This document shows, in pieces, positions 24,682 through 33,634 of a stretch of DNA of 64,000 nucleotides. The position numbers were made by a program, and so were the translations under genes. Position 1 is the first letter of the stretch, and each line of letters opens with the position of its first letter. The notes beneath the pieces are model-generated. The model made no database searches. It worked only from the letters and a program-made list of their open reading frames with translations, and was not told where the DNA came from. The stretch spans positions 1 through 64,000 of the forward strand of contig NZ_JADKYX010000012.1 in the NCBI RefSeq assembly GCF_016093545.1, given 5' to 3'. This DNA comes from Massilia rhizosphaerae. Lineage in GTDB: Bacteria > Pseudomonadota > Gammaproteobacteria > Burkholderiales > Burkholderiaceae_D.

Positions 24682-26772
24682 ATGCCGCTCCGCAGACTCG
24701 TCTCGCTGGCCGCCGTATTGTTCGTGTTGGCCGATCCCACATCCTCCCGTGCCGCGCCGACCATCGACGAGGTCAGCAAGGAGCAATGGATCGAGGCAAG
24801 TAGTACGAATTTTCGGGTTGTAACGGAGCAGCCGGAAAAAGTGGCCCGGCAAATGGTCATCGATCTCGAAAACCTGCGCTATATATCGAACCGTCTGCGT
24901 GGCGCGACATCGCTGGAGGGGCCGCCGTTGACCATCGTGGCGGTGGGACAGGACGATGCCGATGCGCTGCAGATACCCAAGGAGTTCGAGGGCGAGTTCC
25001 AACTGTCGCGCAAGGGATATGCGGCAATCGCCAAAGTTTCGGATTCCTGGTGGCTGAGCGACCGGATCGACAATTCACGCGCCGTCTTCCTGCACGAATA
25101 CCACCATTTTTTATTGATGTATTGCCCGGAATCGACCGCGTATCCCCTTTGGTATAACGAAGGCATGTCGGAATACTGGTCGTCGATGAAAATCGAAGAT
25201 GGCAAGGTGTGGTTCGGCGACCATAGCCGGGGCTACGGGCGGGAGTTGAACCTGTTCGACAAGTACGGTCATATCGACTTCGACACGCGCTTCCTGTTCA
25301 GCCGCACCAAGCTGAATCAGGGCATTTCCGATTTCGACAAACGGGAAAATGCGCGTTTTTACAGCCGGGCACGCTTTGCCATCCACTATTTCAATTCCAC
25401 ACCCGAACTGCGCCGGCAATTGGCACGTTACCTGCGTCTGTACAATATGGGCTTGTCGCAGGAACAAGCCGTACTGATCGCGTTCAAGCAGACCTTTTTT
25501 CAGCTTGACGCGGCATTGCGCGACTACGTGGAGAAAAAGATAGTCCGGCGGGGATTCGACATCGGGCCGGATGGCCTGAACCTCCCCACATTCGCGGTGA
25601 AGGTGACGTCGATCGACCGCGCGGCGGCCCTTGCCGTGCTCGCCGACGTCGTTCCGCGTTTCATCCCGTCGGGCAGCGCGGCGACCAAGGAGTTGATCGC
25701 GACCAATCTCGCCGCCAACCCGAACGACCCGGACGCGCAGGCACTCGACCTCGAGCTTCAGCTTGGGCACATGACCGTGCGCGATGCCCTGGCGAAAGTC
25801 GAGGAACTGGAACGCCGTTCCCCCGACAATCCACGCCTGCTGGCGCTACACGCCGACATCCTTGCGAACGGCACCATCCGATACCGTGCCAAAGGCGGCA
25901 AGGGATGGGAAGCGGGCGTCGACCAGGCACGCGGGCTGTATCGCAAATCGATCGCCGCCAGCGCGTTCAACCCGCGCGCCTACACCGGCCTTGGCTACCT
26001 CTACGCCGCCGTGCCGGAACTGGATCCGGTCGACGAGGGCATCGCCGCCGTCGATACGGCGGTCATCTACGAGCGACGCCCCGAATTATTCCGCGCCCTG
26101 GCCGACCTTTATCTGCGCAAGAAGCGATTATGGCCGGCACTCTTGAGTATCCGCAGCGCCGTCGCATTCAATACCCAAGGGCAACGACCGTTCGACGTCC
26201 TACTGCTGGAAAACCTCGAACTCCTCCAGGACCTGACAGAAGCAACCCCGACCGCGACAGGCCTGAGTTTCAAGAGCGGCGACATCTATACCGGACCGGT
26301 GCGCGATGGGAAGCCGGAAGGCAGAGGCACCTGGCTGCGTCCGGACGGCTCCTCCTACGCAGGAGAATTCAAGGACGGTCTGCCATCGGGCCACGGCACG
26401 CTGAGGAGCGAGCGCGGCGACCTGTATGACGGCGACTTCGCCAACGGCTATGCGTCCGGCAGAGGAAACATGACCTTTTCGCCAGGCAAGATGAAGTCAT
26501 ACGACGGTGACGTCGTCAACGCCACCCCGAACGGTCAAGGTACGCTGACGACGCGAGAGGGCCGCCTGGAGGCGACCTTTCGGAACGGCCTGGCCGTGGC
26601 CAGCGGTGCCTTTACCCCGGCCCGACCTGCGGCCAAGGGAGGCAACCCAGGCAAGGCAACGTCGACTGCCGGACTATCGAGCAGCCCCGGCGGCGGAATC
26701 GTCGCGGTCGACGCGTGCAAGAATGCCGCGACGCTCAAACCGGCATGGTGCCGCTTCACCAACGGTAAATGA
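24682..26772 (+). CDS. Secreted HExxH metallopeptidase-like protein with helical repeats and MORN repeats
   Basis: The 696-residue product has a signal peptide (residues 1-24). A gluzincin-like region follows, with HEYHH at 138-142 and, 18 residues later, YNEGMSEYW (Glu160), the usual third zinc ligand spacing. Residues about 330-520 look like tetratricopeptide-type helices (DAQALDLELQLGHMTVRDAL). Residues about 533-635 contain four to five MORN repeats, such as YTGPVRDGKPEGRGTW and YAGEFKDGLPSGHGTL. Base composition is poorer in G+C than its neighbours and the upstream spacer holds an ATATATATAT run. I know no characterised protein with this layout. A periplasmic peptidase attached to a membrane- or wall-contact module is a guess. 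Confidence 0.8.
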   Translation: MPLRRLVSLAAVLFVLADPTSSRAAPTIDEVSKEQWIEASSTNFRVVTEQPEKVARQMVIDLENLRYISNRLRGATSLEGPPLTIVAVGQDDADALQIPKEFEGEFQLSRKGYAAIAKVSDSWWLSDRIDNSRAVFLHEYHHFLLMYCPESTAYPLWYNEGMSEYWSSMKIEDGKVWFGDHSRGYGRELNLFDKYGHIDFDTRFLFSRTKLNQGISDFDKRENARFYSRARFAIHYFNSTPELRRQLARYLRLYNMGLSQEQAVLIAFKQTFFQLDAALRDYVEKKIVRRGFDIGPDGLNLPTFAVKVTSIDRAAALAVLADVVPRFIPSGSAATKELIATNLAANPNDPDAQALDLELQLGHMTVRDALAKVEELERRSPDNPRLLALHADILANGTIRYRAKGGKGWEAGVDQARGLYRKSIAASAFNPRAYTGLGYLYAAVPELDPVDEGIAAVDTAVIYERRPELFRALADLYLRKKRLWPALLSIRSAVAFNTQGQRPFDVLLLENLELLQDLTEATPTATGLSFKSGDIYTGPVRDGKPEGRGTWLRPDGSSYAGEFKDGLPSGHGTLRSERGDLYDGDFANGYASGRGNMTFSPGKMKSYDGDVVNATPNGQGTLTTREGRLEATFRNGLAVASGAFTPARPAAKGGNPGKATSTAGLSSSPGGGIVAVDACKNAATLKPAWCRFTNGK

Positions 26773-26803
26773 TAGGCGCGGCACAACCTCGGCCCTCTCC
26801 GCC

Positions 26804-27127
26804 CTAGCGGCTCTCGACCTTCACCCCACACTCCTCCAGCCGCAGCCGGGTCTTGCTGTGATCGTCGATGGTGACGGTGATGTCGACGAAGCTACCCGCC
26901 TTCATGCTGTCGCAAGGGACGCGCAAGTGGTACTGGCCCGGCTTGACGTCGACCGGTTCGCCGCGCCGCGCGATGGCGCCGGCCAGGTCGCCCGCCTGCA
27001 CGCGCTCGAAAAAGTGCGGCTGCGCGTGCTCGGGCGGGTCTTTGTCGACCGTGACCTCGGCCGCAACGGCCGTGGCCACGACGTTCATGAGCGCGGCGGC
27101 AAAAAATAGCTTGCGGATTGCGGACAT
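26804..27127 (-). CDS. Small secreted hypothetical protein
   Basis: The 107-residue product has a signal peptide (residues 1-22, ending ATAVA) and a mature part of about 85 residues with two cysteines (in RVPCDSMKAG and RLEECGVKV) that could form a disulfide. The pattern YHLRVPCDSMKAGSFVDITV, then TIDDHSKTRLRLEE, suggests a small beta domain. I do not recognise a family. It converges with the MORN-repeat gene, 31 bases apart. Confidence 0.6.
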   Translation of the reverse strand: MSAIRKLFFAAALMNVVATAVAAEVTVDKDPPEHAQPHFFERVQAGDLAGAIARRGEPVDVKPGQYHLRVPCDSMKAGSFVDITVTIDDHSKTRLRLEECGVKVESR

Positions 27128-27290
27128 GGCGCCTCCTTCAGCGTTCAGAGAGTCTGACAGCCGGTTTGTGCCATTCTTGCATCACTTTTCGGCGCAACCA
27201 AAATATTTCTCCGCCCATTTAATGGGCAGTTCATTTATTTTCGGCAAAAGATCTGCACAGATGCATTAACGCCCATCCATCTTCTCTTAT

Positions 27291-27322
27291 CCTGCATCAT
27301 GCCCCGCTCACCCTGATGCAGG
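27291..27322. promoter_or_regulatory. Hairpin in the ychJ leader
   Basis: CCTGCATCA and TGATGCAGG are perfect 9-bp arms around a 14-base loop, ending 21 bases before the ychJ start codon. In the mRNA it would form a stem just upstream of the ribosome site. Function unknown. Confidence 0.4.
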
Positions 27323-27343
27323 AAATGGCGGATAATTGCCGCC

Positions 27344-27787
27344 ATGTCTACTCCTGCGAAGCCTCTCCCCTGTCCTTGCGGTGGTCCGTCGATCATGCGC
27401 TGCTGCGGCCCCTTCATCGCCGGCGCGGAACTGCCGCCGACGGCCGAAGCGCTGATGCGATCCCGCTACACCGCGTTCGTGATGCGGGACGAGGCTTACC
27501 TGCGTGCCACCTGGCATCCCAGCACGCTGCCGCCCGAACCCATCATCGACCCGAATCAAAAAGTTCAGTGGCTCGGACTTGAGATAAAATCTGCTTTACG
27601 TTTACGTCAACGTAAAGCAGACCTGCCGGACAATCCTAACGAGGACACCGTCGAATTCGTCGCCCGCTTCCGGGTTCACGGCCGCGCGCACCGGTTGCAT
27701 GAAGTCAGCCGGTTCGTGCGCGAGCCGGATCCCGCCGTGGGCGGCAAGATGCGATGGTTCTATGTGGACGGCAGTTTCCCTGAATAA
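27344..27787 (+). CDS. ychJ: YchJ-family protein (SEC-C zinc motif)
   Basis: The 147-residue protein has the N-terminal metal-binding cysteines LPCPCGG (10, 12) and RCCGPF (20, 21). The NTF2-like body reads ALMRSRYTAFVMRDEAYLRA, TWHPSTLPPE, VEFVARFRVHGRAHRLHEVS and MRWFYVDG. The family (UPF0225) has no settled function. Between LGLEIKS and VEFVARF there is an extra basic and acidic stretch of about 15-20 residues (around 83-100) that includes the translation of a perfect DNA palindrome at 27590-27621. It looks like an in-frame insertion. Confidence 0.88.
   Translation: MSTPAKPLPCPCGGPSIMRCCGPFIAGAELPPTAEALMRSRYTAFVMRDEAYLRATWHPSTLPPEPIIDPNQKVQWLGLEIKSALRLRQRKADLPDNPNEDTVEFVARFRVHGRAHRLHEVSRFVREPDPAVGGKMRWFYVDGSFPE
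27590..27621. repeat. Perfect 13-bp inverted repeat inside ychJ
   Basis: The arms TCTGCTTTACGTT and AACGTAAAGCAGA are exactly complementary around the six-base loop TACGTC. The arms are A+T-rich compared with the gene and encode the KSALRLRQRKAD stretch. The reading frame is kept. Confidence 0.9.
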
Positions 27788-27827
27788 AACCGCGCCACGA
27801 GCCGCGACCAGCAGGAGACAGGATCCG

Positions 27828-29450
27828 ATGCCCCAGATCGACACGAAACTCAACCCGCGCAGCGAAGACTTCAAAGCCAACGCCGCCGCCATGCAAACCC
27901 TCGTCGACGACTTGCGCGCCAAGGTGGCGCAGATCGCCAAGGGCGGCGGCGAGGCCGCATGTGCCAAGCACGTCGCGCGCGGCAAGCTGTTGCCGCGCGA
28001 GCGCGTGCAGCAGCTGCTCGATCCGGGCACCCCGTTCCTCGAGTTCTCCCAGATGGCCGCGTGGGCGATGTACAAGGGTGACGATGGAGTCGGTGCGGCG
28101 CCGTCCGCCGGCATCATCACGGGCATCGGCCGCGTGGCGGGCCAGGAATGCGTGATCGTCTGTAACGACGCCACCGTCAAGGGCGGCACGTACTACCCGA
28201 TGACGGTCAAGAAGCACCTGCGCGCGCAGGAGATCGCCGAGCAGAACAACCTGCCCTGCATCTACCTCGTCGACTCGGGCGGCGCCAACCTGCCGAACCA
28301 GGACGACGTGTTCCCCGACCGCGACCACTTCGGCCGCATCTTCTATAACCAGGCCAACCTCTCGAGCAAAGGCATTCCGCAGATCGCCGTCGTGATGGGG
28401 TCGTGCACGGCGGGCGGCGCCTACGTGCCGGCGATGAGCGACGAATCCATCATCGTCAAGGAGCAGGGCACGATCTTCCTGGGCGGTCCGCCATTGGTCA
28501 AAGCGGCGACGGGCGAAGTCGTCACGGCCGAGGACCTGGGCGGCGGCGACGTGCACACGCGGCTCTCCGGCGTCGCCGACCACCTGGCGCAGAACGACAC
28601 GCACGCGCTGGCGCTCGCGCGCACCATCGTCTCGAACCTGAACCGCACCAAGCCCCAGCAGGGCGCGCCGATCGAGGCACAACCACCGAAATACGCGGCC
28701 GAAGAACTGTACGGGATCATCCCGGTCGATACGAGGAAACCGTTCGACGTGCGCGAAGTCATCGCCCGCATCGTCGACTCCAGCTGCTTCGACGAATTCA
28801 AGGCCCGCTACGGCACGACGCTCGTGTGCGGCTTCGCCCACATCTTCGGCATGAAGGTCGGGATCATCGCCAACAACGGCATCCTGTTCTCGGAATCCGC
28901 GTTGAAGGGCACGCACTTCATCGAACTGTGCTGCCAGCGCAAGATCCCGCTCGTCTTTTTACAGAACATCACGGGCTTCATGGTCGGCCGCAAGTACGAG
29001 AACGAGGGCATCGCCCGCAACGGCGCCAAGATGGTGACGGCGGTCGCGACGGCGTCCGTTCCCAAGTTCACCGTGATCATCGGCGGCTCGTTCGGCGCCG
29101 GCAACTACGGCATGTGCGGCCGAGCATTCTCTCCGCGCTTCCTGTGGATGTGGCCGAACGCGCGCATCTCCGTGATGGGCGGCGACCAGGCGGCATCGGT
29201 CCTCGCCACCGTCAAGCGCGACGGCATCGAAGCGAAAGGCGGCCAGTGGAGCGCGGACGAGGAAGCCGCGTTCAAGCAGCCGATCAAGGAACAGTACGAA
29301 CACCAGGGCCACCCCTACTACGCCACCGCGCGCCTGTGGGACGATGGCGTGATCGATCCGGCCGATACGCGCATGGTGCTGGGCCTGGGTCTCTCGGCCG
29401 CGCTGAACGCGCCGATCGAGGACACGAAGTTCGGCGTGTTCCGCATGTGA
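27828..29450 (+). CDS. liuB: 3-methylcrotonyl-CoA carboxylase, beta (carboxyltransferase) subunit
   Basis: The 540-residue product is the carboxyltransferase half of a biotin-dependent acyl-CoA carboxylase. It moves CO2 from biotin to 3-methylcrotonyl-CoA in leucine breakdown. Family motifs include HVARGKLLPRERVQQLLDPG, YLVDSGGANLPNQDDVFPDR, MGSCTAGGAYVPAMSDESII, FLQNITGFMVGRKYENEGIA and GSFGAGNYGMCGRAFSPRFL. Length and the SGGANLPNQDDVFPD segment favour the methylcrotonyl over the propionyl type. It heads the liu block; an isovaleryl-CoA dehydrogenase gene, often upstream in relatives, is absent here. Start at the ATG after the AGGAGA-containing leader. Confidence 0.93.
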   Translation: MPQIDTKLNPRSEDFKANAAAMQTLVDDLRAKVAQIAKGGGEAACAKHVARGKLLPRERVQQLLDPGTPFLEFSQMAAWAMYKGDDGVGAAPSAGIITGIGRVAGQECVIVCNDATVKGGTYYPMTVKKHLRAQEIAEQNNLPCIYLVDSGGANLPNQDDVFPDRDHFGRIFYNQANLSSKGIPQIAVVMGSCTAGGAYVPAMSDESIIVKEQGTIFLGGPPLVKAATGEVVTAEDLGGGDVHTRLSGVADHLAQNDTHALALARTIVSNLNRTKPQQGAPIEAQPPKYAAEELYGIIPVDTRKPFDVREVIARIVDSSCFDEFKARYGTTLVCGFAHIFGMKVGIIANNGILFSESALKGTHFIELCCQRKIPLVFLQNITGFMVGRKYENEGIARNGAKMVTAVATASVPKFTVIIGGSFGAGNYGMCGRAFSPRFLWMWPNARISVMGGDQAASVLATVKRDGIEAKGGQWSADEEAAFKQPIKEQYEHQGHPYYATARLWDDGVIDPADTRMVLGLGLSAALNAPIEDTKFGVFRM

Positions 29451-29461
29451 GGAGACGAGAC

Positions 29462-30247
29462 ATGGACTACCAGACCCTCACCGTCGCGATCACCGATCAA
29501 ATCGGCCACGTCACGCTCAACCGCCCGGAGCTGCGCAACGCGTTCAACGAACAAAGCATCGCCGAACTGGCCCTCGCCTTCGACGAACTGGGGCGCAAGG
29601 AACTGGTGCGCGCCATCGTGCTCGCCGCGGCCGGCCCCGCGTTCTGCGCCGGCGCGGACCTGAACTGGATGAAGAAGATGGCGGGGTATTCGGACAGCGA
29701 AAACCGCGCCGACGCCATGCGCCTCGCCGACATGTTGCGCACGATTTACCTGTGCCCGAAACCCGTCGTGGCGAAGGTGCAGGGCGATTGCTACGCGGGC
29801 GGCATGGGCCTCGTGGCCGCGTGCGACATCGCCATTGCCGTCGACACGGCGAACTTCTGCCTGTCGGAAGTCAAGCTGGGCCTGATCCCGGCGACGATCT
29901 CGCCGTACGTGATCAAGGCGATGGGCGAACAGGCCGCGCGCCGCTACTTCCTCACGGCCGAGCGTTTCGATGCGCGCGAAGCCCACCGCATCGGCTTCGT
30001 GCACGAGATCGTGGCGGCCGCGGACCTCGACACGAAGGTCGCCGGCATCGTGCAGGCCCTCGCGAACAACAGCCCGAACGCGGTGCGCGAAGCGAAACGG
30101 CTCGTGCGCGAAGTCGCCGGCGCGCCCGTGACGCAAGCGCTGCTGGACGACACGGCGGCGCGCATCGCCGGCATCCGCGCCTCGCTCGAAGGCCGCGAAG
30201 GCGTCGCGTCCTTTCTTGAAAAACGCCGGCCGTCATGGCTGGATTAG
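29462..30247 (+). CDS. liuC: Enoyl-CoA hydratase family, probable methylglutaconyl-CoA hydratase
   Basis: The 261-residue crotonase-fold protein shows HVTLNRPELRNAFNEQSIAE, the oxyanion segment AAGPAFCAGADLNWMKKMAG and the second-strand motif GDCYAGGMGLVAACDIAIAV. It would hydrate 3-methylglutaconyl-CoA to HMG-CoA, between the carboxylase and the lyase of leucine degradation. It begins 11 bases after liuB, behind GAGGAGACGAG. Substrate is assigned from context. Confidence 0.9.
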   Translation: MDYQTLTVAITDQIGHVTLNRPELRNAFNEQSIAELALAFDELGRKELVRAIVLAAAGPAFCAGADLNWMKKMAGYSDSENRADAMRLADMLRTIYLCPKPVVAKVQGDCYAGGMGLVAACDIAIAVDTANFCLSEVKLGLIPATISPYVIKAMGEQAARRYFLTAERFDAREAHRIGFVHEIVAAADLDTKVAGIVQALANNSPNAVREAKRLVREVAGAPVTQALLDDTAARIAGIRASLEGREGVASFLEKRRPSWLD

Positions 30248-30266
30248 CATCACCGACAGGATTTGA

Positions 30267-31610
30267 ATGTTGAAGCAGACCACCTCCAACGACTGGATCG
30301 CGCGCAGCCTGCGCAGCGTCTGGCATCCATGCACGCAAATGCAGCACCACGAAGAGGTGCCGCTGATCGCCGTCAGCCACGCCAAGGGGCCGTGGTTGTA
30401 CGACCATGAAGGCCGGCGCTACCTGGACGGCATCAGTTCGTGGTGGGTGAATCTGTTCGGCCACGCCAACCCGCGCATCAACGCGGCCTTGAAGGATCAG
30501 CTGGACAAGCTCGAACACGCGATGCTCGCGGGCTTCACGCACGAGCCGGTGATCGAATTGTCCGAGCGGCTGGCCGCCCTGACGGGTCACGCACTGGGCC
30601 ACGCGTTCTATGCGTCGGACGGCGCGTCGGCCGTCGAAATCGCGCTGAAGATGAGTTTTCATTATTGGCGCAACGCGGGCCATGCGGACAAGCAGGAATT
30701 CGTCTGCCTGCAAGGTTCCTACCACGGCGAGACCGTCGGCGCGCTGGGCGTCACGGACGTCGCGCTGTTCAAGGACGCCTACGGCCCGCTGCTGCGCGCC
30801 GCCCGCACCGTCGCGTCGCCGGATGCGCGCAACGCCGCCGACGGCGAGTCCGCGCAGGACGTCGCGCTGCGCGCCGCCAGGGACGTGGAAGCCCTGTTCG
30901 CCGAGCGGGGCGACAAGATCGCGGCCATCATCGTCGAACCACTCGTGCAGTGCGCGACGGGCATGGCGATGCACGACCCGCTGTACCTGCAGCGCCTGCG
31001 CGAGCTGTGCGACAAGTATCACGTGCACCTGATCGCCGACGAGATCGCGGTCGGCTGCGGCCGCACCGGCACCTTTTTCGCGTGCGAACAGGCGGCGATC
31101 TGGCCGGACTTCATGTGCCTCTCGAAAGGCATCAGCGGCGGCTACCTGCCGCTGTCGCTCGTGCTCACCACCGACAAGGTCTACGAGGCGTTCTACAGCG
31201 AAGACATCACGCGCGGCTTCCTGCACTCGCACTCGTACACGGGCAACGCGCTGGCCTGCCGCGCCGCGCTGGCCACCTTGCAGATCTTCCAGGACGACGA
31301 CGTCCTGACCAGGAACCGCGCGACGGCCACGCGCCTGATGACGGAACTGGCCCCGCTGCTGGACCACAAGCGCGTGACGCACTTCCGCCAGCGCGGCATG
31401 ATCCTCGCGTTCGACGCGGTGGAGCCGGATGCGCAGCGCGCCTCGACGTTCGCGCGCCGCTTCTTCACGAGCGCGGTGGAAAACGAGCTGCTGCTGCGCC
31501 CCATCGGCCGCACGGTCTACCTGATGCCGCCATACGTGCTGGACGAGGAAGACATCGCGGGCCTGGCCGCGCGCACGCGCAAGGTGTTCGAAACGGTGAT
31601 CGCGGAATGA
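30267..31610 (+). CDS. bioA: Adenosylmethionine-8-amino-7-oxononanoate aminotransferase
   Basis: BioA makes 7,8-diaminopelargonate with S-adenosylmethionine as amino donor. The 447-residue class III aminotransferase has WHPCTQMQHHEEVPLI near the N-terminus, DGISSWWVNLFGHANPRINA, the pocket segment FYASDGASAVEIALKMSFHY, LIADEIAVGCGRTGTFFACE and the PLP lysine in CLSKGISGGYLPLSLVL (Lys287). It follows liuC by 19 bases and overlaps bioF by ATGA. Confidence 0.95.
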   Translation: MLKQTTSNDWIARSLRSVWHPCTQMQHHEEVPLIAVSHAKGPWLYDHEGRRYLDGISSWWVNLFGHANPRINAALKDQLDKLEHAMLAGFTHEPVIELSERLAALTGHALGHAFYASDGASAVEIALKMSFHYWRNAGHADKQEFVCLQGSYHGETVGALGVTDVALFKDAYGPLLRAARTVASPDARNAADGESAQDVALRAARDVEALFAERGDKIAAIIVEPLVQCATGMAMHDPLYLQRLRELCDKYHVHLIADEIAVGCGRTGTFFACEQAAIWPDFMCLSKGISGGYLPLSLVLTTDKVYEAFYSEDITRGFLHSHSYTGNALACRAALATLQIFQDDDVLTRNRATATRLMTELAPLLDHKRVTHFRQRGMILAFDAVEPDAQRASTFARRFFTSAVENELLLRPIGRTVYLMPPYVLDEEDIAGLAARTRKVFETVIAE

Positions 31611-32800
31611 CGATGAACCTGATCGATAACGTCCGCGCCCAACTGGACGAACTGGAAAGCCGCAGCCTGACCCGCCGCCGGCGCACGGCGGACACGCCCT
31701 GCGCGCCGCGCCAGGTCGTCGACGGCCGCGAGCTGCTCGCGTTCTGCAGCAACGACTACCTGGGCCTCGCGGCACATCCGCGCGTCGTGGCAGCGCTGCG
31801 CGAGGGCGCGGCGCTGTACGGCGCCGGCAGCGGCGCGTCGCACCTCGTGTCGGGACACGGCCGCGCCCACGCGCAGCTGGAAGAGCGCCTGGCCGCGTTC
31901 GAGGCGCCCCACCTTGAATCCGCGCGGGCGCTGTACTTCTGCACGGGCTATATGGCGAACCTCGCCGCGCTGACGGGGCTCGGCGCTACGTCCGACGCGA
32001 TGATTTTTTCGGAAGCGCTGAACCACGCCTCGCTGATCGACGGCGCCCGCCTCGCGCGCGCGGGCGTGACCGTGTACCCGCACGGGGACGTGGCCGCGCT
32101 GGACGCCGCACTCGCCGCGAGCGCCGCACCCGTGAAGATCGTCGCCACGGACAGCGTGTTCAGCATGGACGGCGACCTGGCGCCCCTGCCCGCCCTGCTG
32201 GACCTGTGCGAACGCCACGGCGCCTGGCTCGTCGTGGACGACGCCCACGGCTTCGGCGTGCTGGGCGAGCGCGGACGGGGCGCCCTCGAGCATTTCGACC
32301 TGCGGTCCCCGCACCTCGTCTACATCGGCACCCTCGGCAAGGCGGCCGGCGTGGGCGGCGCGTTCATCGCGGCGCACGAGGACGTGATCGAGCTGATGAT
32401 CCAGCGCGCGCGGCCCTACATCTACACGACGGCCGCCGCACCGGCGCTCGCGCATGCGCTGCTCGCCAGCGTCGACATCATCGACAGCGACGAGGGCCGC
32501 GCACGCCGCGCGCACCTGCGCGCGCTGATCGCGCAGCTGGACGACGGCCTGCGGCTCGAACGCTGGCAACGCCCGGCGTCGACGACGGCGATCCAGCCCA
32601 TCGTCATCGGCGCCAACGACGAAGCGATGGCGGCGGCATCCCGCCTGCACGAACAGGGCCTGTGGGTGCCGGCGATCCGTCCGCCGACCGTGCCGGCGGG
32701 GACGGCGCGCCTGCGCGTGACCTTGTCCGCCGCGCATACCGAACAAGACGTCGCGCAGCTGACGGCTGCGCTCAACCAGCTGGAAAGGACGCGGGCATGA
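31607..32800 (+). CDS. bioF: 8-amino-7-oxononanoate synthase
   Basis: BioF condenses pimeloyl thioester with L-Ala. The 397-residue PLP enzyme has LLAFCSNDYLGLAAHPRVVA, GSGASHLVSGHGRAHAQLEE, VVDDAHGFGVLGERGRGALE and the lysine-bearing YIGTLGKAAGVGGAFIAAHE. The start ATG overlaps the bioA stop, and the bioD start overlaps the bioF stop, so bioA-bioF-bioD are translationally coupled. A second ATG six bases downstream is possible. Confidence 0.95.
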   Translation: MTMNLIDNVRAQLDELESRSLTRRRRTADTPCAPRQVVDGRELLAFCSNDYLGLAAHPRVVAALREGAALYGAGSGASHLVSGHGRAHAQLEERLAAFEAPHLESARALYFCTGYMANLAALTGLGATSDAMIFSEALNHASLIDGARLARAGVTVYPHGDVAALDAALAASAAPVKIVATDSVFSMDGDLAPLPALLDLCERHGAWLVVDDAHGFGVLGERGRGALEHFDLRSPHLVYIGTLGKAAGVGGAFIAAHEDVIELMIQRARPYIYTTAAAPALAHALLASVDIIDSDEGRARRAHLRALIAQLDDGLRLERWQRPASTTAIQPIVIGANDEAMAAASRLHEQGLWVPAIRPPTVPAGTARLRVTLSAAHTEQDVAQLTAALNQLERTRA

Positions 32801-33615
32801 CCCTCAACGATCCCGAACAACCGGGCGGCGCATCCATCGGCACCGCCATCCCGGCCGCCGCCGCGGCGCCGGCGCCCCTCACGGTCCCCGCGCCGCTCGC
32901 GGCGGAAGGCGTGCCGACCCGCTTCGCCTGCTTCGTGACGGGCACGGACACGGAGATCGGCAAGACACTGATCTCCAGCGCCATCCTGCACAAGCTGGTG
33001 CAGCAGGGCGTGCGCGCATGCGGCATGAAGCCCATCGCGGCCGGCGCCGAGGAGCGCGACGGCATGCTGCACAACGACGACGCCGCCATGCTGCGCGCGG
33101 CCGGCAACGTGCTGCTGCCGCAGCGGATCACCACACCGTACATGCTGCGCGAACCGTGTGCGCCGCACATCGCGGCCAGCCTGGAAGGCGTGACCATCGA
33201 ACCCGTGCCCATCATCACCGCGTATGCCGAGATCCTGGGCGCGTCCGACGCGACCGTCGTCGAAGGCGTGGGCGGCTTCTGGGTGCCGTTCTCGCCGGAT
33301 TTCGACAGCGCCGATCTGGCCGTACAATTGGGGCTGCCCGTCGTCCTCGTCGTCGGCATGCGCCTGGGCTGCATCAACCACGCGCTGCTGACGGCGGAGG
33401 CGATCGTCGCGCGTGGCCTCGTGCTCGCGGGCTGGGTCGCCAACCAGGTCGATCCGGACATGCGCTTCGCCGACGAAAACGTCGCGGAGCTCGCACGCCG
33501 CCTGCCCGCGCCGCTGCTCGGCCGCGTGCCCCGTCTGACCGAACCTTCGGCGGCTGCCGCTGCCGCCCATATCGAGCTCGCGAACCTGCCGGGATGGCCG
33601 GCCAAGCGCGCCTAA
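32797..33615 (+). CDS. bioD: Dethiobiotin synthetase
   Basis: BioD closes the ureido ring of dethiobiotin with ATP and CO2. The 272-residue product has the P-loop VTGTDTEIGKTLISS (residues 48-60), GMKPIAAGAEE, VEGVGGFWVPFSPDFDSADL and LVVGMRLGCINHALLTAEAI. It carries about 40 extra N-terminal residues rich in Ala and Pro before the usual start of the fold. The ATGA overlap with bioF supports the upstream start, so the tail is probably translated. Confidence 0.93.
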   Translation: MTLNDPEQPGGASIGTAIPAAAAAPAPLTVPAPLAAEGVPTRFACFVTGTDTEIGKTLISSAILHKLVQQGVRACGMKPIAAGAEERDGMLHNDDAAMLRAAGNVLLPQRITTPYMLREPCAPHIAASLEGVTIEPVPIITAYAEILGASDATVVEGVGGFWVPFSPDFDSADLAVQLGLPVVLVVGMRLGCINHALLTAEAIVARGLVLAGWVANQVDPDMRFADENVAELARRLPAPLLGRVPRLTEPSAAAAAAHIELANLPGWPAKRA

Positions 33616-33634
33616 CCAAAACAAGGAATCCGCA

